Shown here: one piece after another, positions 42,629 through 51,631 of the stretch
How the letters are laid out: each line of letters opens with the position of its first letter
How positions within the stretch are numbered: position 1 is the first letter of the stretch
Source: Streptomyces adelaidensis
Lineage (GTDB): Bacteria > Actinomycetota > Actinomycetes > Streptomycetales > Streptomycetaceae
NCBI RefSeq assembly: GCF_016598475.1
Contig: NZ_JAEMUX010000005.1
Span: 62,001 to 126,000, forward strand
Reading direction: 5' to 3'
Length of the DNA: 64,000 bases
The notes under the pieces: model-generated
The model's database searches: none
Told to the model about the DNA's origin: nothing
What the model saw: only the letters and a program-made list of their open reading frames with translations
Made by a program: the position numbers and the translations under genes

Positions 42629-43510
42629 ATGCCAGATCCAGCCCGGTTCGGCGGAGCCCGCGAACCACACTTCGTCCGGTCCTTCGAGCGGGGCCTCGCG
42701 GTCATCCGGGCCTTCGACACCGAGCATCCCGCGCTGACGCTGAGCGAGGTCGCCCGCACCTGCGAGCTGACCCGGGCGGCCGCCCGCCGCTTCCTGCTCA
42801 CCCTCGTCGACCTCGGCTACGTCCACACCGACGGCCGGCTGTTCCGGCTGACCCCACGCGTCCTCGAACTCGGCTACGCGTATCTGTCGAGTGTCACGCT
42901 GCCCGACCTCGCCGAGCCGCATCTGGAGCGGCTGGTCGCCCAGGTCGGGGAGTCGTCCTCGCTGTGCGTGCTCGACGGCGACGACATCGTGTACGTGGCG
43001 AGGGTGCCCACGAGCCGCATCCTGACGGCGACGGTCACCGTGGGCACCCGTTTCCCGGCCCATGTCACCTCGGTCGGCCGGGTGATCCTCGCGCAGCTGC
43101 CGGACGAGGAGATCGACGCCCGGCTCACCCGCGCCGACCTCAGGCCCCTCACCCGGCGCACCCTCGTCTCCCCGGACCAGCTGCGGGCCGAACTGCGCCG
43201 CGTACGGCGACAGGGGTACGCCGTCGTCGACCAGGAGCTGGAGGAGGGGCTCAGGTCGGTCGCCGTCCCGGTACGGGACCGGAACGGCGAGGTGGTGGCC
43301 GCCGTGAACATCCCCGTGCACGCCGGCCGCAACTCCATGGAGTCGGTACGCCGCGACCTGCTGCCCCATCTGCTGGCCACGGTCGCCCGCATCGAGGCGG
43401 ACCTGTGCGTGACGGGAGCGGCCACCGGCCGGGCGGGGGTCGCGGCCCCCGACGGCGCCGCTACAGGTCGAGGACCAGCCGGGCCCCCCGGCACCGTGAC
43501 ACACAGATGA
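42629..43510 (+). CDS. IclR-family transcriptional regulator (PcaR/PobR-like)
   Basis: A 293-residue regulator. The N-terminus has the phrase FVRSFERGLAVIRAFD, typical of IclR proteins that control aromatic-acid pathways. It is followed by the helix-turn-helix (LSEVARTCELTRAAARRFL) and an effector domain with RFPAHVTSVGRV and GLRSVAVPVRD. The last 25 residues are low-complexity. The ATG at 42629 has GGAGG 5 nt upstream. Its 3' end overlaps the VanB gene by 50 nt in convergent orientation. It is the obvious candidate to control the VanA-VanB operon. Confidence 0.92.
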   Translation: MPDPARFGGAREPHFVRSFERGLAVIRAFDTEHPALTLSEVARTCELTRAAARRFLLTLVDLGYVHTDGRLFRLTPRVLELGYAYLSSVTLPDLAEPHLERLVAQVGESSSLCVLDGDDIVYVARVPTSRILTATVTVGTRFPAHVTSVGRVILAQLPDEEIDARLTRADLRPLTRRTLVSPDQLRAELRRVRRQGYAVVDQELEEGLRSVAVPVRDRNGEVVAAVNIPVHAGRNSMESVRRDLLPHLLATVARIEADLCVTGAATGRAGVAAPDGAATGRGPAGPPGTVTHR

Positions 43511-44414
43511 GCATGGTCTCCCCGGCCTCGCGCTCCTCGTCGCTCAGCACCGAGTCCCGGTGGTCGGGGGTGCCCTCCAGGACATCCGTCTCGCACGTTC
43601 CGCAGGTGCCCTCGGCGCAGGAGAAGAGCACCTCGACGCCGGCGGCCCGCACGGTGTCGAGCACGGAGACCCCGACGGGGACCGTGACCGTCCTGCCCGT
43701 CCGCTCCAGCACGACCTCGAACTCGTTGTCCGGGCCTGTCAGTTGCTCCTTCGGCCGGAACCGCTCCATCCTGAGCGCCCGCCCCGGGCACCGCTCCTCG
43801 ACCGCGTCGAGCAGCGGGCCCGGACCGCAGGAGTAGACGAGGGTGTCCTCGGGCAGGCCGTCGAGGACGGCGCCCAGGTCCAGCAGCCCGCTCTCGTCCT
43901 GCGGAGCGACCGTGACCCGATCCCCGTACACGCCCAACTCCGCCTGGAACGCCATGGATTCACGACTGCGCCCGCCGTACAGCAGCGACCACTGCGCACC
44001 CGCCGCCTCGGCCACGGCCAGCATCGGCAGGATGGGCGTGATGCCGATGCCGCCGGCCACGAACCGGTAGCGAGGCGCCGGCTCCAGGGCGAAGTTGTTG
44101 CGCGGCCCGCGCACCCGCACCTTGTCGCCCGGCTTCAACTCCGCGTGCACATAAGCCGATCCGCCGCGCCCGTCGGGCTCCAGCAGAACCCCGATCCGCC
44201 AGACCCGCCGGTCGGCCGGGTCACCGCACAGGGAGTACTGCCGCTCCAGCGCCGGCCCCAGCAGCACATCGACGTGCGCCCCGGGTTCCCAGGCGGGGAG
44301 TTCCTCGCCCAGCGGATGCCGGAGGGTGAGGGCGAGCACCCCGTGGGCCGCGAACTCCCGGCCGTCGACGACGAGTTCGGCTTCGTAAGCCGGAGAAGGT
44401 GAGGACGAGGTCAT
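43461..44414 (-). CDS. vanB: Oxygenase reductase component (VanB-like, FMN/2Fe-2S)
   Basis: A 317-residue electron-transfer protein of the phthalate dioxygenase reductase type. It has a flavin domain (RQYSLCGDP), a NAD-binding domain (GGIGITPILPM, YSCGPGPLL) and a C-terminal plant-type 2Fe-2S ferredoxin with cysteines in CAEGTCGTCETDVL and a final cysteine in ICVSRC. It would pass electrons from NADH to the Rieske oxygenase of the same operon. The ATG at 44414 overlaps the stop of a 60-aa gene by 4 nt and has AAGGAA upstream. Vanillate demethylation is the best-known role; other O-demethylations or ring hydroxylations are possible. Confidence 0.88.
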   Translation of the reverse strand: MTSSSPSPAYEAELVVDGREFAAHGVLALTLRHPLGEELPAWEPGAHVDVLLGPALERQYSLCGDPADRRVWRIGVLLEPDGRGGSAYVHAELKPGDKVRVRGPRNNFALEPAPRYRFVAGGIGITPILPMLAVAEAAGAQWSLLYGGRSRESMAFQAELGVYGDRVTVAPQDESGLLDLGAVLDGLPEDTLVYSCGPGPLLDAVEERCPGRALRMERFRPKEQLTGPDNEFEVVLERTGRTVTVPVGVSVLDTVRAAGVEVLFSCAEGTCGTCETDVLEGTPDHRDSVLSDEEREAGETMLICVSRCRGARLVLDL

Positions 44415-44593
44415 GAGCTGTTTCCTTGCGGCTCGTGTCCTTGGGGGTGGGCCAGCATCCACTCCCACATCTCGATGGGGTCCTGCGCGGTGTGCTCGCG
44501 CCCGCAGTGACAGGTGCCGTGCAGGATGTCCGTGCCCGGCAGCCAGTCGATGCGGTAGACCTCTCCGGTCCGGAACGTGGCAGGCGTGCTCAC
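44411..44593 (-). CDS. Small 60-aa protein within the VanA-VanB operon
   Basis: A 60-residue protein with a CHC motif (GTCHCGREH, residues 26-34) and an aromatic-rich middle (PIEMWEWMLAHPQGHEP). It starts with a GTG that overlaps the oxygenase stop (GTGA) and ends overlapping the reductase start (ATGA), so all three are translated as a unit. That placement makes it almost certainly real. I do not know a named family. The Cys-His cluster could bind metal; a helper in assembly or docking of the oxygenase is an inference. Confidence 0.75.
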   Translation of the reverse strand: MSTPATFRTGEVYRIDWLPGTDILHGTCHCGREHTAQDPIEMWEWMLAHPQGHEPQGNSS

Positions 44594-45654
44594 TGGACCT
44601 TCTCCACCGTCTTCTCACCCTGCTCGACCAGCCGGGCCAGGATGCGGCGCGCGGCCAGACCGCCGGTGTCGATGTTGATGCTCAGCTCCTGGTAGCCGGT
44701 GCGCTCGGTGCCGAGCGTCTCCTGGAGCAGGTTCAGCGCGTCGACGTCCTGCATGACGACGGTGTGGTTGTTGCCCCTGAGGAACTCGGTGACCTCGTCG
44801 TCCTCGGTCGCCCAGTCCCGCGAGACCATCCAGAAGTCGTACACCTTGCCGTCCGCCGACGGCGTGATCGCGTAGGTGATCTCGGTGTGGAAGCCGTTCG
44901 GGTCGCTGCCGTCCGCCTCGGGGAGCACGCCGACGGGGGCGATCCGGCTGTGCAGCAGGTACAGGCAGGGCGCGAAGTACTCGATGTCCTGCCAGCGGGT
45001 GATCCGCCCCTCGATGCCGGTCGACTTCGCGTAGAACGGCGGGCACTCCGCGTCGTCCATGTGCCGGCTCACCCGTACGACGCCCGCGCCCTCGTCGACC
45101 TCGGTGGTGGTCGGCGTCTCGGCGACCTCGGGGGTGCCGATGTAGCCGCCGTGCAGATAGGTCTCGTGGGACAGGTCGAGGAGGTTGTCGACCAGGAGCC
45201 CGTAGTCGGCGTCGATCGGCTCCATACCCCGCACGGTGGTCCAGCCGGGGGAGTCGAGGTGCTTGGCGCGCGGGATGCTCTGCGGGTCGGCGAGCGCCGG
45301 GTCGCCTATCCACACCCAGATCAGCGCGTCCTGCTCGACCACCGGGTACGAGGCGACGCGCGCCGTCCGGGGGATTCGCTTCTGCCCCGGCACGTACACA
45401 CACGCGCCCGTCGTGTCGTACGTGAACCCGTGGTACCCGCACACGATCCGGTCCCCGTCGAGCCCGCTCTCCGACAGCGGATACCGCCGGTGCACACACC
45501 GGTCGTGCAACGCCACCGGCGTCCCCTCCTCCTCCGTCCGGTAGAAGACGAGCGGCTCGCCCAGAATCGTCCGTCCGAGCAACTCCCGCCCGACCTCATG
45601 GGCGTAGGCGGCGACGTACCACTGGTTCCTGGCGAAAGTGGTCATGTGAGGCAT
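44590..45654 (-). CDS. vanA: Rieske non-heme iron oxygenase (VanA-like)
   Basis: A 354-residue oxygenase alpha subunit. The Rieske 2Fe-2S ligands are in CVHRRYP and CGYHGF, and the mononuclear iron site is DLSHETYLHGG. The sequence order and length resemble vanillate O-demethylase. The ATG at 45654 opens MPHMTTFARNQWYVAAYAHEV; an ATG three codons in is equally usable. It is the first gene of a leftward operon with the 60-aa protein and reductase. A 17-bp palindrome lies upstream at 45722. Demethylation of methoxy-aromatic acids such as vanillate is likely, not shown. Confidence 0.88.
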   Translation of the reverse strand: MPHMTTFARNQWYVAAYAHEVGRELLGRTILGEPLVFYRTEEEGTPVALHDRCVHRRYPLSESGLDGDRIVCGYHGFTYDTTGACVYVPGQKRIPRTARVASYPVVEQDALIWVWIGDPALADPQSIPRAKHLDSPGWTTVRGMEPIDADYGLLVDNLLDLSHETYLHGGYIGTPEVAETPTTTEVDEGAGVVRVSRHMDDAECPPFYAKSTGIEGRITRWQDIEYFAPCLYLLHSRIAPVGVLPEADGSDPNGFHTEITYAITPSADGKVYDFWMVSRDWATEDDEVTEFLRGNNHTVVMQDVDALNLLQETLGTERTGYQELSINIDTGGLAARRILARLVEQGEKTVEKVQ

Positions 45655-45721
45655 GGGGGTTCGCTCCCGTCTCTGGCGATGGTCGCATCGTCCTGGCGGA
45701 TGCCGCCGAGCCGCAACACGA

Positions 45722-45738
45722 CTTCCGTCCTACGGAAG
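45722..45738. promoter_or_regulatory. Palindrome CTTCCGT-CCT-ACGGAAG upstream of vanA
   Basis: A perfect 7-bp inverted repeat with a 3-nt centre lies 68 bp before the oxygenase start, where a repressor or activator would bind. The convergent IclR regulator is the likely protein. Confidence 0.5.
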
Positions 45739-45822
45739 GATTCACGTGTATTGCCAGGTCAGAGGGGTGGGTGGTGAAGGTCGGCTGGTCCGTCCGAGCC
45801 TGCCGCCGACCGGGCCGAGGCC

Positions 45823-45864
45823 AAAAAAACGGCGGTGGGCGTCGCCGGCGCGACGCCCACCGCC
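45823..45864 (-). terminator. Strong intrinsic terminator after the DUF1996 gene
   Basis: A perfect 15-bp stem (45831-45845 with 45850-45864) with a 4-nt loop is followed on the minus strand by seven T (45823-45829). It lies 12 bp after the DUF1996 stop and is one of the clearest terminators in the window. Confidence 0.9.
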
Positions 45865-45876
45865 CGATACTCGGAC

Positions 45877-47316
45877 TCAACTGCACTTACGTCCGGTGTT
45901 GATGCACTGGACGGCCTTGTTCATCAGCTTCGGGTTGAAGACGTTGATGAAGTCACCGTGGTCGGTGACCGGCTTGTGCTGCTGTTCGGGGAAGCCGTCC
46001 AAGGAGAAGAACGGACGGGTCTTGCCGCTGTCCTTCACACTGGGCGTGTCCACGTCGTACACCAGACGCTGCACCAGCTGCGGAATGGCCTTGAAGCCGG
46101 CCGGGCAGTTCCCGCTCGCGTCGGCGAAGGCCACGTGCGTACGGTGGTTGGCGCTGTCGATGTTCTTGCCGTCCCAGCAGCTCTGGAACTTGAAGGTGCG
46201 TACCACGTCGCTGCCCGAGGGGCACAAGGGGTACTTGTCCTTCAACTGCACCTTGTTCTCGAAGCCGGTGCAGCTCCAGGAGGCGTTGGCGTTGGCGGTG
46301 CCGTTGACGAACGCCTTGGCGTCACCGGTGATGACGCGCAGGAACTTGGGCATCGCCACCACCTTGCCGCGGGGGCTGCCCACGAAGTCCAAGGTGGCCT
46401 TCTTGGCCGTCAGGATCCGGCCCGTGTTGCCCTCGGCGCCGCCGCCCTGCTTGTCGGCGTCGAACTCCCTGGTGCCGTCCTGGAGACGCAGCACCGGCCA
46501 GTAGTAGGACGACTTGTCGCCCTTGTTCTGGCAGCTGGTCCCGGCCTTGGCGAAGTCCTGGTCGCTCGAGAAGGCGTCGTTGTCCTGGTTGCCGACGTAA
46601 TCGTGCACGTGGTGCGCGCCGTTGGTGACACCGGGCGCGACGATGACGTTGTCGCTGTTGTACAGCTTGTTGGCGTTCACCCCGCACTTGCTGACGAAGA
46701 CACCCTTCGAGGCCTTCGCCGACTTGGCCGGCGTACGCACATTGGACTTCACCTTGGTGATGTCCACGAAGTCGGCGGCGACGGGACCGTTGCCACTCGC
46801 TCCGGCGTTGGTGTTGTTGCCACCCTGACCGGCGCCGGGCTGGTCGCCGGTGGCGCGCAGCGTGCAGGCCGCCAATGCGTCAAGGCCCTGCGGCTTGGCT
46901 GCCACCCGGCCGATGGCGATGGCGATCCGGTCGATCGTCGCCTTCCGCTTGTCCTTCAGCGGACCCATGATCGCGTTCTGCGCGAAGTCGGGATCCTGCT
47001 GAATCGCCTTCTGAGAGGTGGAAAGGCGCTGGTAAGCCTCGGATATCTGCTTGTCGAGAAGTGCCAGTTCCTTGTCGACCTGGGCCTTGGCCTGAGCCGG
47101 CACCGACGTCAACTGCTGGCCGACGTCCGGGCAGTCGATGGTGGACGTTCCGGCCGCGAGCACCTGGTTCTGGGCAGAGCCCTTCGACGCGCTCGTTTCG
47201 TCGGCCGAGGCGTAGATGTTGACCGCCACCAGTCCACCGGCCCCGACAGCCAGTGCGGCCGCCGCGCCAACCGCCCGGCGGGCAGTGTTCGATCTCTTTC
47301 GCGTGCTGCGTCTCAT
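45877..47316 (-). CDS. Exported DUF1996-domain protein
   Basis: A 479-residue secreted protein. A basic N-terminus and hydrophobic helix ([20 protein letters not shown]) form the signal or anchor. A helical region (about residues 60-130) precedes the DUF1996 domain with its features [36 protein letters not shown] and SSWSC-type cysteines ([19 protein letters not shown] end). The domain is found in secreted actinobacterial and fungal proteins of unknown function, rich in disulfides. The ATG at 47316 (AGAGG 4 nt upstream) is preferred over 47334. A very good terminator follows. Confidence 0.88.
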   Translation of the reverse strand: MRRSTRKRSNTARRAVGAAAALAVGAGGLVAVNIYASADETSASKGSAQNQVLAAGTSTIDCPDVGQQLTSVPAQAKAQVDKELALLDKQISEAYQRLSTSQKAIQQDPDFAQNAIMGPLKDKRKATIDRIAIAIGRVAAKPQGLDALAACTLRATGDQPGAGQGGNNTNAGASGNGPVAADFVDITKVKSNVRTPAKSAKASKGVFVSKCGVNANKLYNSDNVIVAPGVTNGAHHVHDYVGNQDNDAFSSDQDFAKAGTSCQNKGDKSSYYWPVLRLQDGTREFDADKQGGGAEGNTGRILTAKKATLDFVGSPRGKVVAMPKFLRVITGDAKAFVNGTANANASWSCTGFENKVQLKDKYPLCPSGSDVVRTFKFQSCWDGKNIDSANHRTHVAFADASGNCPAGFKAIPQLVQRLVYDVDTPSVKDSGKTRPFFSLDGFPEQQHKPVTDHGDFINVFNPKLMNKAVQCINTGRKCS

Positions 47317-47478
47317 CAGGCCTCTCAAGGACATCTCCGGAGCCGGCAGGACTTCCGGTACGGGTCAAGCACGTCCTCAGATACGGATCTGCACACCGAA
47401 TGCTCAGTAAATTCTCAGGTTCGTAGATTCCTCCATGCGTAAACGGTGCATGAGGTACCAAAACAGGGCGCCGACCCG

Positions 47479-48672
47479 CTAGTGCTCCGGGCTGGTCGGC
47501 TTGGCGGCCGTGTCTTCCGTGTCTTCCGGGTCTTCCCTGTCTTCCTTGTCTTCCTTGTTTTCCTCGCCCTGGTCCGTGGCGGCGGGGCGCAGGGCCTTGG
47601 CGCTGCCCTTCAGGCGCTCCAGCGTGCGGGTCAGCTGCTGGAACCCAGACGCCGTCCGCGTCCCGGACCGCTGCTGTCCGGCGGGAGCGTCCTCGGCGGA
47701 CTCGCGGTAGGCGGCGAGCGCCTCGTGGGCGCGCTCGGTCGCCTCCCGGTACAGGTCCCGGGACTTCGTCATGGCCTCCAGCGCCTCGGCGTACGTCGCC
47801 ACCCGCTTCCGTTCCCGGGAGAGTTCCTCTTCGACAGTGAGGAGATGCCAGTCCTCCCGCAGTGCGGTGAGGGCGTCGTCGGCACCGTCCGGCAGCGGCC
47901 GGGGCAGCGCGGCGAACCGGGTCACCGCGGCGGCGAGTTCCGTCGGCTCCGAACCGTCCAGGAACACCGCCCGTACGGCGAAGACCTCGGCGTCGTAGCC
48001 CGAAACGGGCGGGCGGCCGGGCAGCACCACCGCACCGCCGCGTGGCACCTCCACGTCGAACTCCCGCAGCGCCCAGTTCACGACCCGCAGCTGATGGGGC
48101 GCGGCCCGGTGTTCGACGACGCGGTGGCGCAGGTTCGGCGGCAGCCATCGCGCCAGGGGCAGCCGACCGCGCTCGTCCGTGGTCATGGCCTCGTGGACGA
48201 CGACGTGGACGCACCATCCGCCGCGCCCGGAGTCCCTGAGCACGCGCCGTACGTCCTTGTCCTCCTCGGGAAGGGTGTTGATCCTGCTCAGCGACAGGCC
48301 TGTGGCGGCGTCATGGTCCCAGTCGCCGTACTCCGGCCAGAACCGGGTGACGGGGGACGGCCATGCCGGGTCCCACGGCTGTTCCGCCTCCGCGAGCAGG
48401 GTCCACTCCCGCCCGCCGCCCAGGTCGGGCGCGAGGCTCAGCCGGGCGCGTACGGTCACCTCGTCGGGGACCCGCCAACGAGCCTCGAAGACCCGCTCCG
48501 GCAGGTCGCCCTCGGCGTCGGACACTTCCAGGAAGTCGTCGATGACCTGGCTGTCCTTGAGCTGTCGCAGGGTGCGACGGAGTACGCGTTCCGCGTCGGG
48601 TCCGACGTGGCGGCCGCGAGCCGGCCACACCGTAGGGGGAATCGTGGGACGGGCTTTGGGGGAGTTCGGCAT
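47479..48672 (-). CDS. Unrecognised protein with helical domain and acidic repeat tail
   Basis: A 397-residue soluble protein I cannot place. The N-terminal half is mixed alpha/beta (DAERVLRRTLRQLKDSQVIDD, PVTRFWPEYGDWDHD). The middle has LPGRPPVSGYDAEVFAVRAVF. A long coiled-coil-like stretch with many Arg/Glu (about residues 255-330) follows. The tail is a run of E-D-K/R/P/T triplets (EENKEDKEDREDPEDTEDT) encoded by 9-bp tandem repeats. The ATG at 48672 is the best start, with a weak ribosome site; the frame is open for another 62 codons upstream. Codon use is normal, so it is a real gene. Confidence 0.65.
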   Translation of the reverse strand: MPNSPKARPTIPPTVWPARGRHVGPDAERVLRRTLRQLKDSQVIDDFLEVSDAEGDLPERVFEARWRVPDEVTVRARLSLAPDLGGGREWTLLAEAEQPWDPAWPSPVTRFWPEYGDWDHDAATGLSLSRINTLPEEDKDVRRVLRDSGRGGWCVHVVVHEAMTTDERGRLPLARWLPPNLRHRVVEHRAAPHQLRVVNWALREFDVEVPRGGAVVLPGRPPVSGYDAEVFAVRAVFLDGSEPTELAAAVTRFAALPRPLPDGADDALTALREDWHLLTVEEELSRERKRVATYAEALEAMTKSRDLYREATERAHEALAAYRESAEDAPAGQQRSGTRTASGFQQLTRTLERLKGSAKALRPAATDQGEENKEDKEDREDPEDTEDTAAKPTSPEH

Positions 48673-48895
48673 GAGTCCATCGGGAAGCAGGGGCACGTGC
48701 GCGTCCCAGTATCGTCGCCGCGTCCCGGCGGAGACCACTCGGGGCCCCGCCGACCTCGGCCTCCGCATGACGCTGAACGTCCTGCCGAACTTCCTGTCAC
48801 CATAAGGAACACCGAAGCAGCCGCCCCGACTGCGGCTGACGTCGAAGTCCCCGCGCACTCCGCTGCCGGGGCGAGGGTCCGCGGCGACAGAGACG

Positions 48896-50236
48896 TCAGG
48901 CGCTGAAGTCCTGGTCGCGGGTCTCGGGCAGGGACCGGATACAGGCCAGGCTGACCAGGCACAGCGCGCCGGCGTAGAGGCCGAGGGCGAACGGTGACTG
49001 CCAGTGCGAGTTCAGCCAGGTGGCGATCAGTGGGGCGAAGCCGCCGCCGAGGGTGGCGGCGAGGATGAAGGTCGCCGAGGCACCGGTGTAGCGCAGCCGG
49101 GCCGGGAACAGCTCCGGCAGGAACGCGGCCATGGGCGAGAACATCATGGTGAACAGTACGAGCCCGATGGTGAAGGCCCCGGTGATCAGTACGCCGTCGC
49201 CGGTCTCCAGGGAGCCGAACATGGGCAGGGCCCACAGGGCGCAGCCCGCCGCGCCGGTCAGCATCACCGGGCGTCGGCCCACCCGGTCGGCCAGTCTCGC
49301 CACCGGCAGGGTGACGGCCACGACGGCCGCGGCGGCGATGCTCGCGGCGGTCAGCATCGTGGACTGCGGGATACCGAGGGCGGTCGGCCCGTAGGAGAGG
49401 CTGTAGACGATCGTCAGGATGTAGATCGCCGAGCCGCCGATCGCCGCGCCGATGCCGAGCAGTAGTCTGCCCGGGTACTCCCTGATCAGGGCGCCGAGCG
49501 GAAAGCGGGGTGCCGGGGCGCCGCCGGTGGACCGCTCCTCGAAGACGGGGGACTCGGTGACCCGGGACCGGACCCAGAGGCCGACGGCGATCAGTGCGGT
49601 GCTCAGCAGGAACGGGATGCGCCAGGCCCCTTCGGCGAAACCGTCCTTGCCCGCGATCGCCAGCGTCGGAAGGATCACGGCACTGGACAGCAGGAAGCCG
49701 AGCGGTGGGCCGGCCTGCGGGATCGACGCGTACAGCGCCCGGCGCCCGGGGGGCGCGTGCTCCGCCGCCAGCAGTACGGCTCCGCCCCACTCGCCGCCGA
49801 GGCTCACGCCCTGGAGGAGGCGCAGGACGACCAGGAGCACGGGGGCGACGAGGCCGGCGGTCTCGTACGTGGGCAGCAGTCCGACGCCGACCGTGGACAG
49901 GCCCATCAGGATCAGGGAGAGGAAGAGGGCACGCTTGCGGCCGACCCGGTCGCCGATGCCGCCGAACACCACCACGCCGATCGGGCGCGCCAGGAACGCG
50001 GCGGCGAAGGTGAGGAACGCGGCCAGCGTGGACAGCGTGGCGTTGCCGGAGGGAAAGAAGGCGGGGCCGAGGACGAGGGCGGCGGCCGTGCCGTACACGG
50101 CGAAGTCGTAGTACTCGATGACCGTGCCTACGAGGCTAGCGACGGCGACCCGCGACGCGGTGGACTTCTGGGCGGCGGGGGCCGTGCTCGTCGTGGTGAC
50201 GCCGACCGGTTCGGTTTCGCTGGTGATCTCGGACAT
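48896..50236 (-). CDS. MFS transporter, metabolite:H+ symporter type
   Basis: A 446-residue transporter with twelve hydrophobic helices. Features of the MHS subfamily are clear: TVIEYYDFAVYG at helix 1, GGIGDRVGRKRALFLS between helices 2 and 3, and LQGVSLGGEWGGAVLLAAEHAP. The family moves organic acids and amino-acid-like compounds with protons. The ATG at 50236 is chosen; one six codons earlier is possible. It is divergent from the EhpF-like gene across 297 bp that should hold both promoters. It may import a precursor for, or export a product of, the adjacent cluster, or belong to the aromatic-acid genes to its left. Confidence 0.9.
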   Translation of the reverse strand: MSEITSETEPVGVTTTSTAPAAQKSTASRVAVASLVGTVIEYYDFAVYGTAAALVLGPAFFPSGNATLSTLAAFLTFAAAFLARPIGVVVFGGIGDRVGRKRALFLSLILMGLSTVGVGLLPTYETAGLVAPVLLVVLRLLQGVSLGGEWGGAVLLAAEHAPPGRRALYASIPQAGPPLGFLLSSAVILPTLAIAGKDGFAEGAWRIPFLLSTALIAVGLWVRSRVTESPVFEERSTGGAPAPRFPLGALIREYPGRLLLGIGAAIGGSAIYILTIVYSLSYGPTALGIPQSTMLTAASIAAAAVVAVTLPVARLADRVGRRPVMLTGAAGCALWALPMFGSLETGDGVLITGAFTIGLVLFTMMFSPMAAFLPELFPARLRYTGASATFILAATLGGGFAPLIATWLNSHWQSPFALGLYAGALCLVSLACIRSLPETRDQDFSA

Positions 50237-50533
50237 GGGCGGCTCGCTTCCCATCAGGCCCGGATGCTCAGTGATCCAGGACACACGGCAGGGAGGACTG
50301 AGCGGGGACTGTAGTGCTGCGGCCACCGGGTGAAGGACGCGTGTGCCGTCCTGCGGCACGAGCCCGACGGGCGCACCCGGAACCCCCCCGTCCCAGGGCG
50401 TACGGCCCCGGCGGCTCCGGCGCCGTGCCGCCCATCGGCACACGCCGTTCCCGGGCCACCCCCTGCGCGCTGGAATGACAGCGCTGAGCGCGGCCCGCAG
50501 GAGGAGCGAGACCCCCGAGACACCGGAGGCTTC

Positions 50534-51631
50534 ATGGTCCACGATTTCGACACCGTTCTCGACACGCCGATCGGGGACGGCCCCGACCCGGGCGAGTTCA
50601 TCAGGGCGGCGATGCGATGGCACTTCGACCCCGCGACCGGTTCGCCGTTCTGGCTGGCGCGGGCGAAGACCCTCGACTTCGACCCGCTGACCGACGTGCG
50701 GGGGGTCGAAGATCTGGCGCTGTTCCCGAACGTGTGCGACGAACTGCGCGACGTACGCGTCGAGGACCTGGTTCCACGCGGCTACGGCAAGAACCCGGAC
50801 ATCTGCGGGATCTTCGAGAGCGGTGGCACCACCGGCCGGCCCAAGCGGGTGGTTCTCCTGCGGGACTGGTTCCTCAAGTCGCAGGAGTGTCTCGCCGCGA
50901 TCCTGGACGGGCACGGCGTGCCGAGGGGCGCGAACTGGCTGATGATGTTTCCCACCGGGCCGCACATGGGTGGGTACGCGTACTCCCGGCTCGCGAGCGA
51001 CCACGGCGGCCACGCGTTCTCCATCGACATGGACCCGCGCTGGGTCAAGCAACTCATCGCCGCCGGCCGCGCCGAGGAGGCACGCGCCTACGCCGGCCAT
51101 CTGCTGGAGCAGGCCCGGCACGTGTTACGCGGTCAGGACGTGGGCGTCCTCGCCATCACGCCGCCGGTGCTCGAACGCCTCGCCGTCGACGACGAGTTGA
51201 CCGACCTGGTGCGGAACAAGGTCAAGGCGATCATCTGGGCCGGCGCGCACATGGACGCCAACACCCGTGACCTGCTGGGCAGCGAGGTCTTTCCCGGCAT
51301 CCCGCTCATCGGCTTCTTCGGCAGCACCATGCTGCTGCACAGCTGCGGCCAGCGGGTCACCGAGGACATCGGCGAGTGCGTCTTCGACCCGCCGGCACCG
51401 TTCATCACCTTCCGGGTCGTCGATCCCGACAGCGGGGAACCGGTCGAGTACGGCGCCCGTGGCCGGGTGGTCGTCAACCACGTCAGCCGGAGCTTCCTGC
51501 TGCCCAACAACCTCGACCGCGACGAGGCCACCCGTGTACCGGGGCCGCGAGGGCAGGTGGGGGACTCCGTGGCGGATGTGACGCCGGTGCGGGTCTTCGA
51601 CGGCGAAGCCGTGATCGAGGGAGTCTACTGA
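50534..51631 (+). CDS. EhpF-like adenylate-forming enzyme (acyl-protein synthetase type)
   Basis: A 365-residue ANL-related enzyme, much shorter than CoA ligases, with the phosphate loop as FESGGTTGRPKRVV (about residues 95-108) and GFFGSTMLLH where YGxTE normally stands. Length and motifs resemble EhpF of griseoluteic-acid biosynthesis and, more distantly, LuxE. Such proteins adenylate a carboxylate and pass it to a partner reductase. The ATG at 50534 has GGAGG 5 nt upstream; the stop overlaps the LuxC-like start (TGATG). Leu198 is encoded by TTA at 51125-51127, suggesting bldA-dependent expression. No phenazine core genes are in the window. Confidence 0.82.
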   Translation: MVHDFDTVLDTPIGDGPDPGEFIRAAMRWHFDPATGSPFWLARAKTLDFDPLTDVRGVEDLALFPNVCDELRDVRVEDLVPRGYGKNPDICGIFESGGTTGRPKRVVLLRDWFLKSQECLAAILDGHGVPRGANWLMMFPTGPHMGGYAYSRLASDHGGHAFSIDMDPRWVKQLIAAGRAEEARAYAGHLLEQARHVLRGQDVGVLAITPPVLERLAVDDELTDLVRNKVKAIIWAGAHMDANTRDLLGSEVFPGIPLIGFFGSTMLLHSCGQRVTEDIGECVFDPPAPFITFRVVDPDSGEPVEYGARGRVVVNHVSRSFLLPNNLDRDEATRVPGPRGQVGDSVADVTPVRVFDGEAVIEGVY

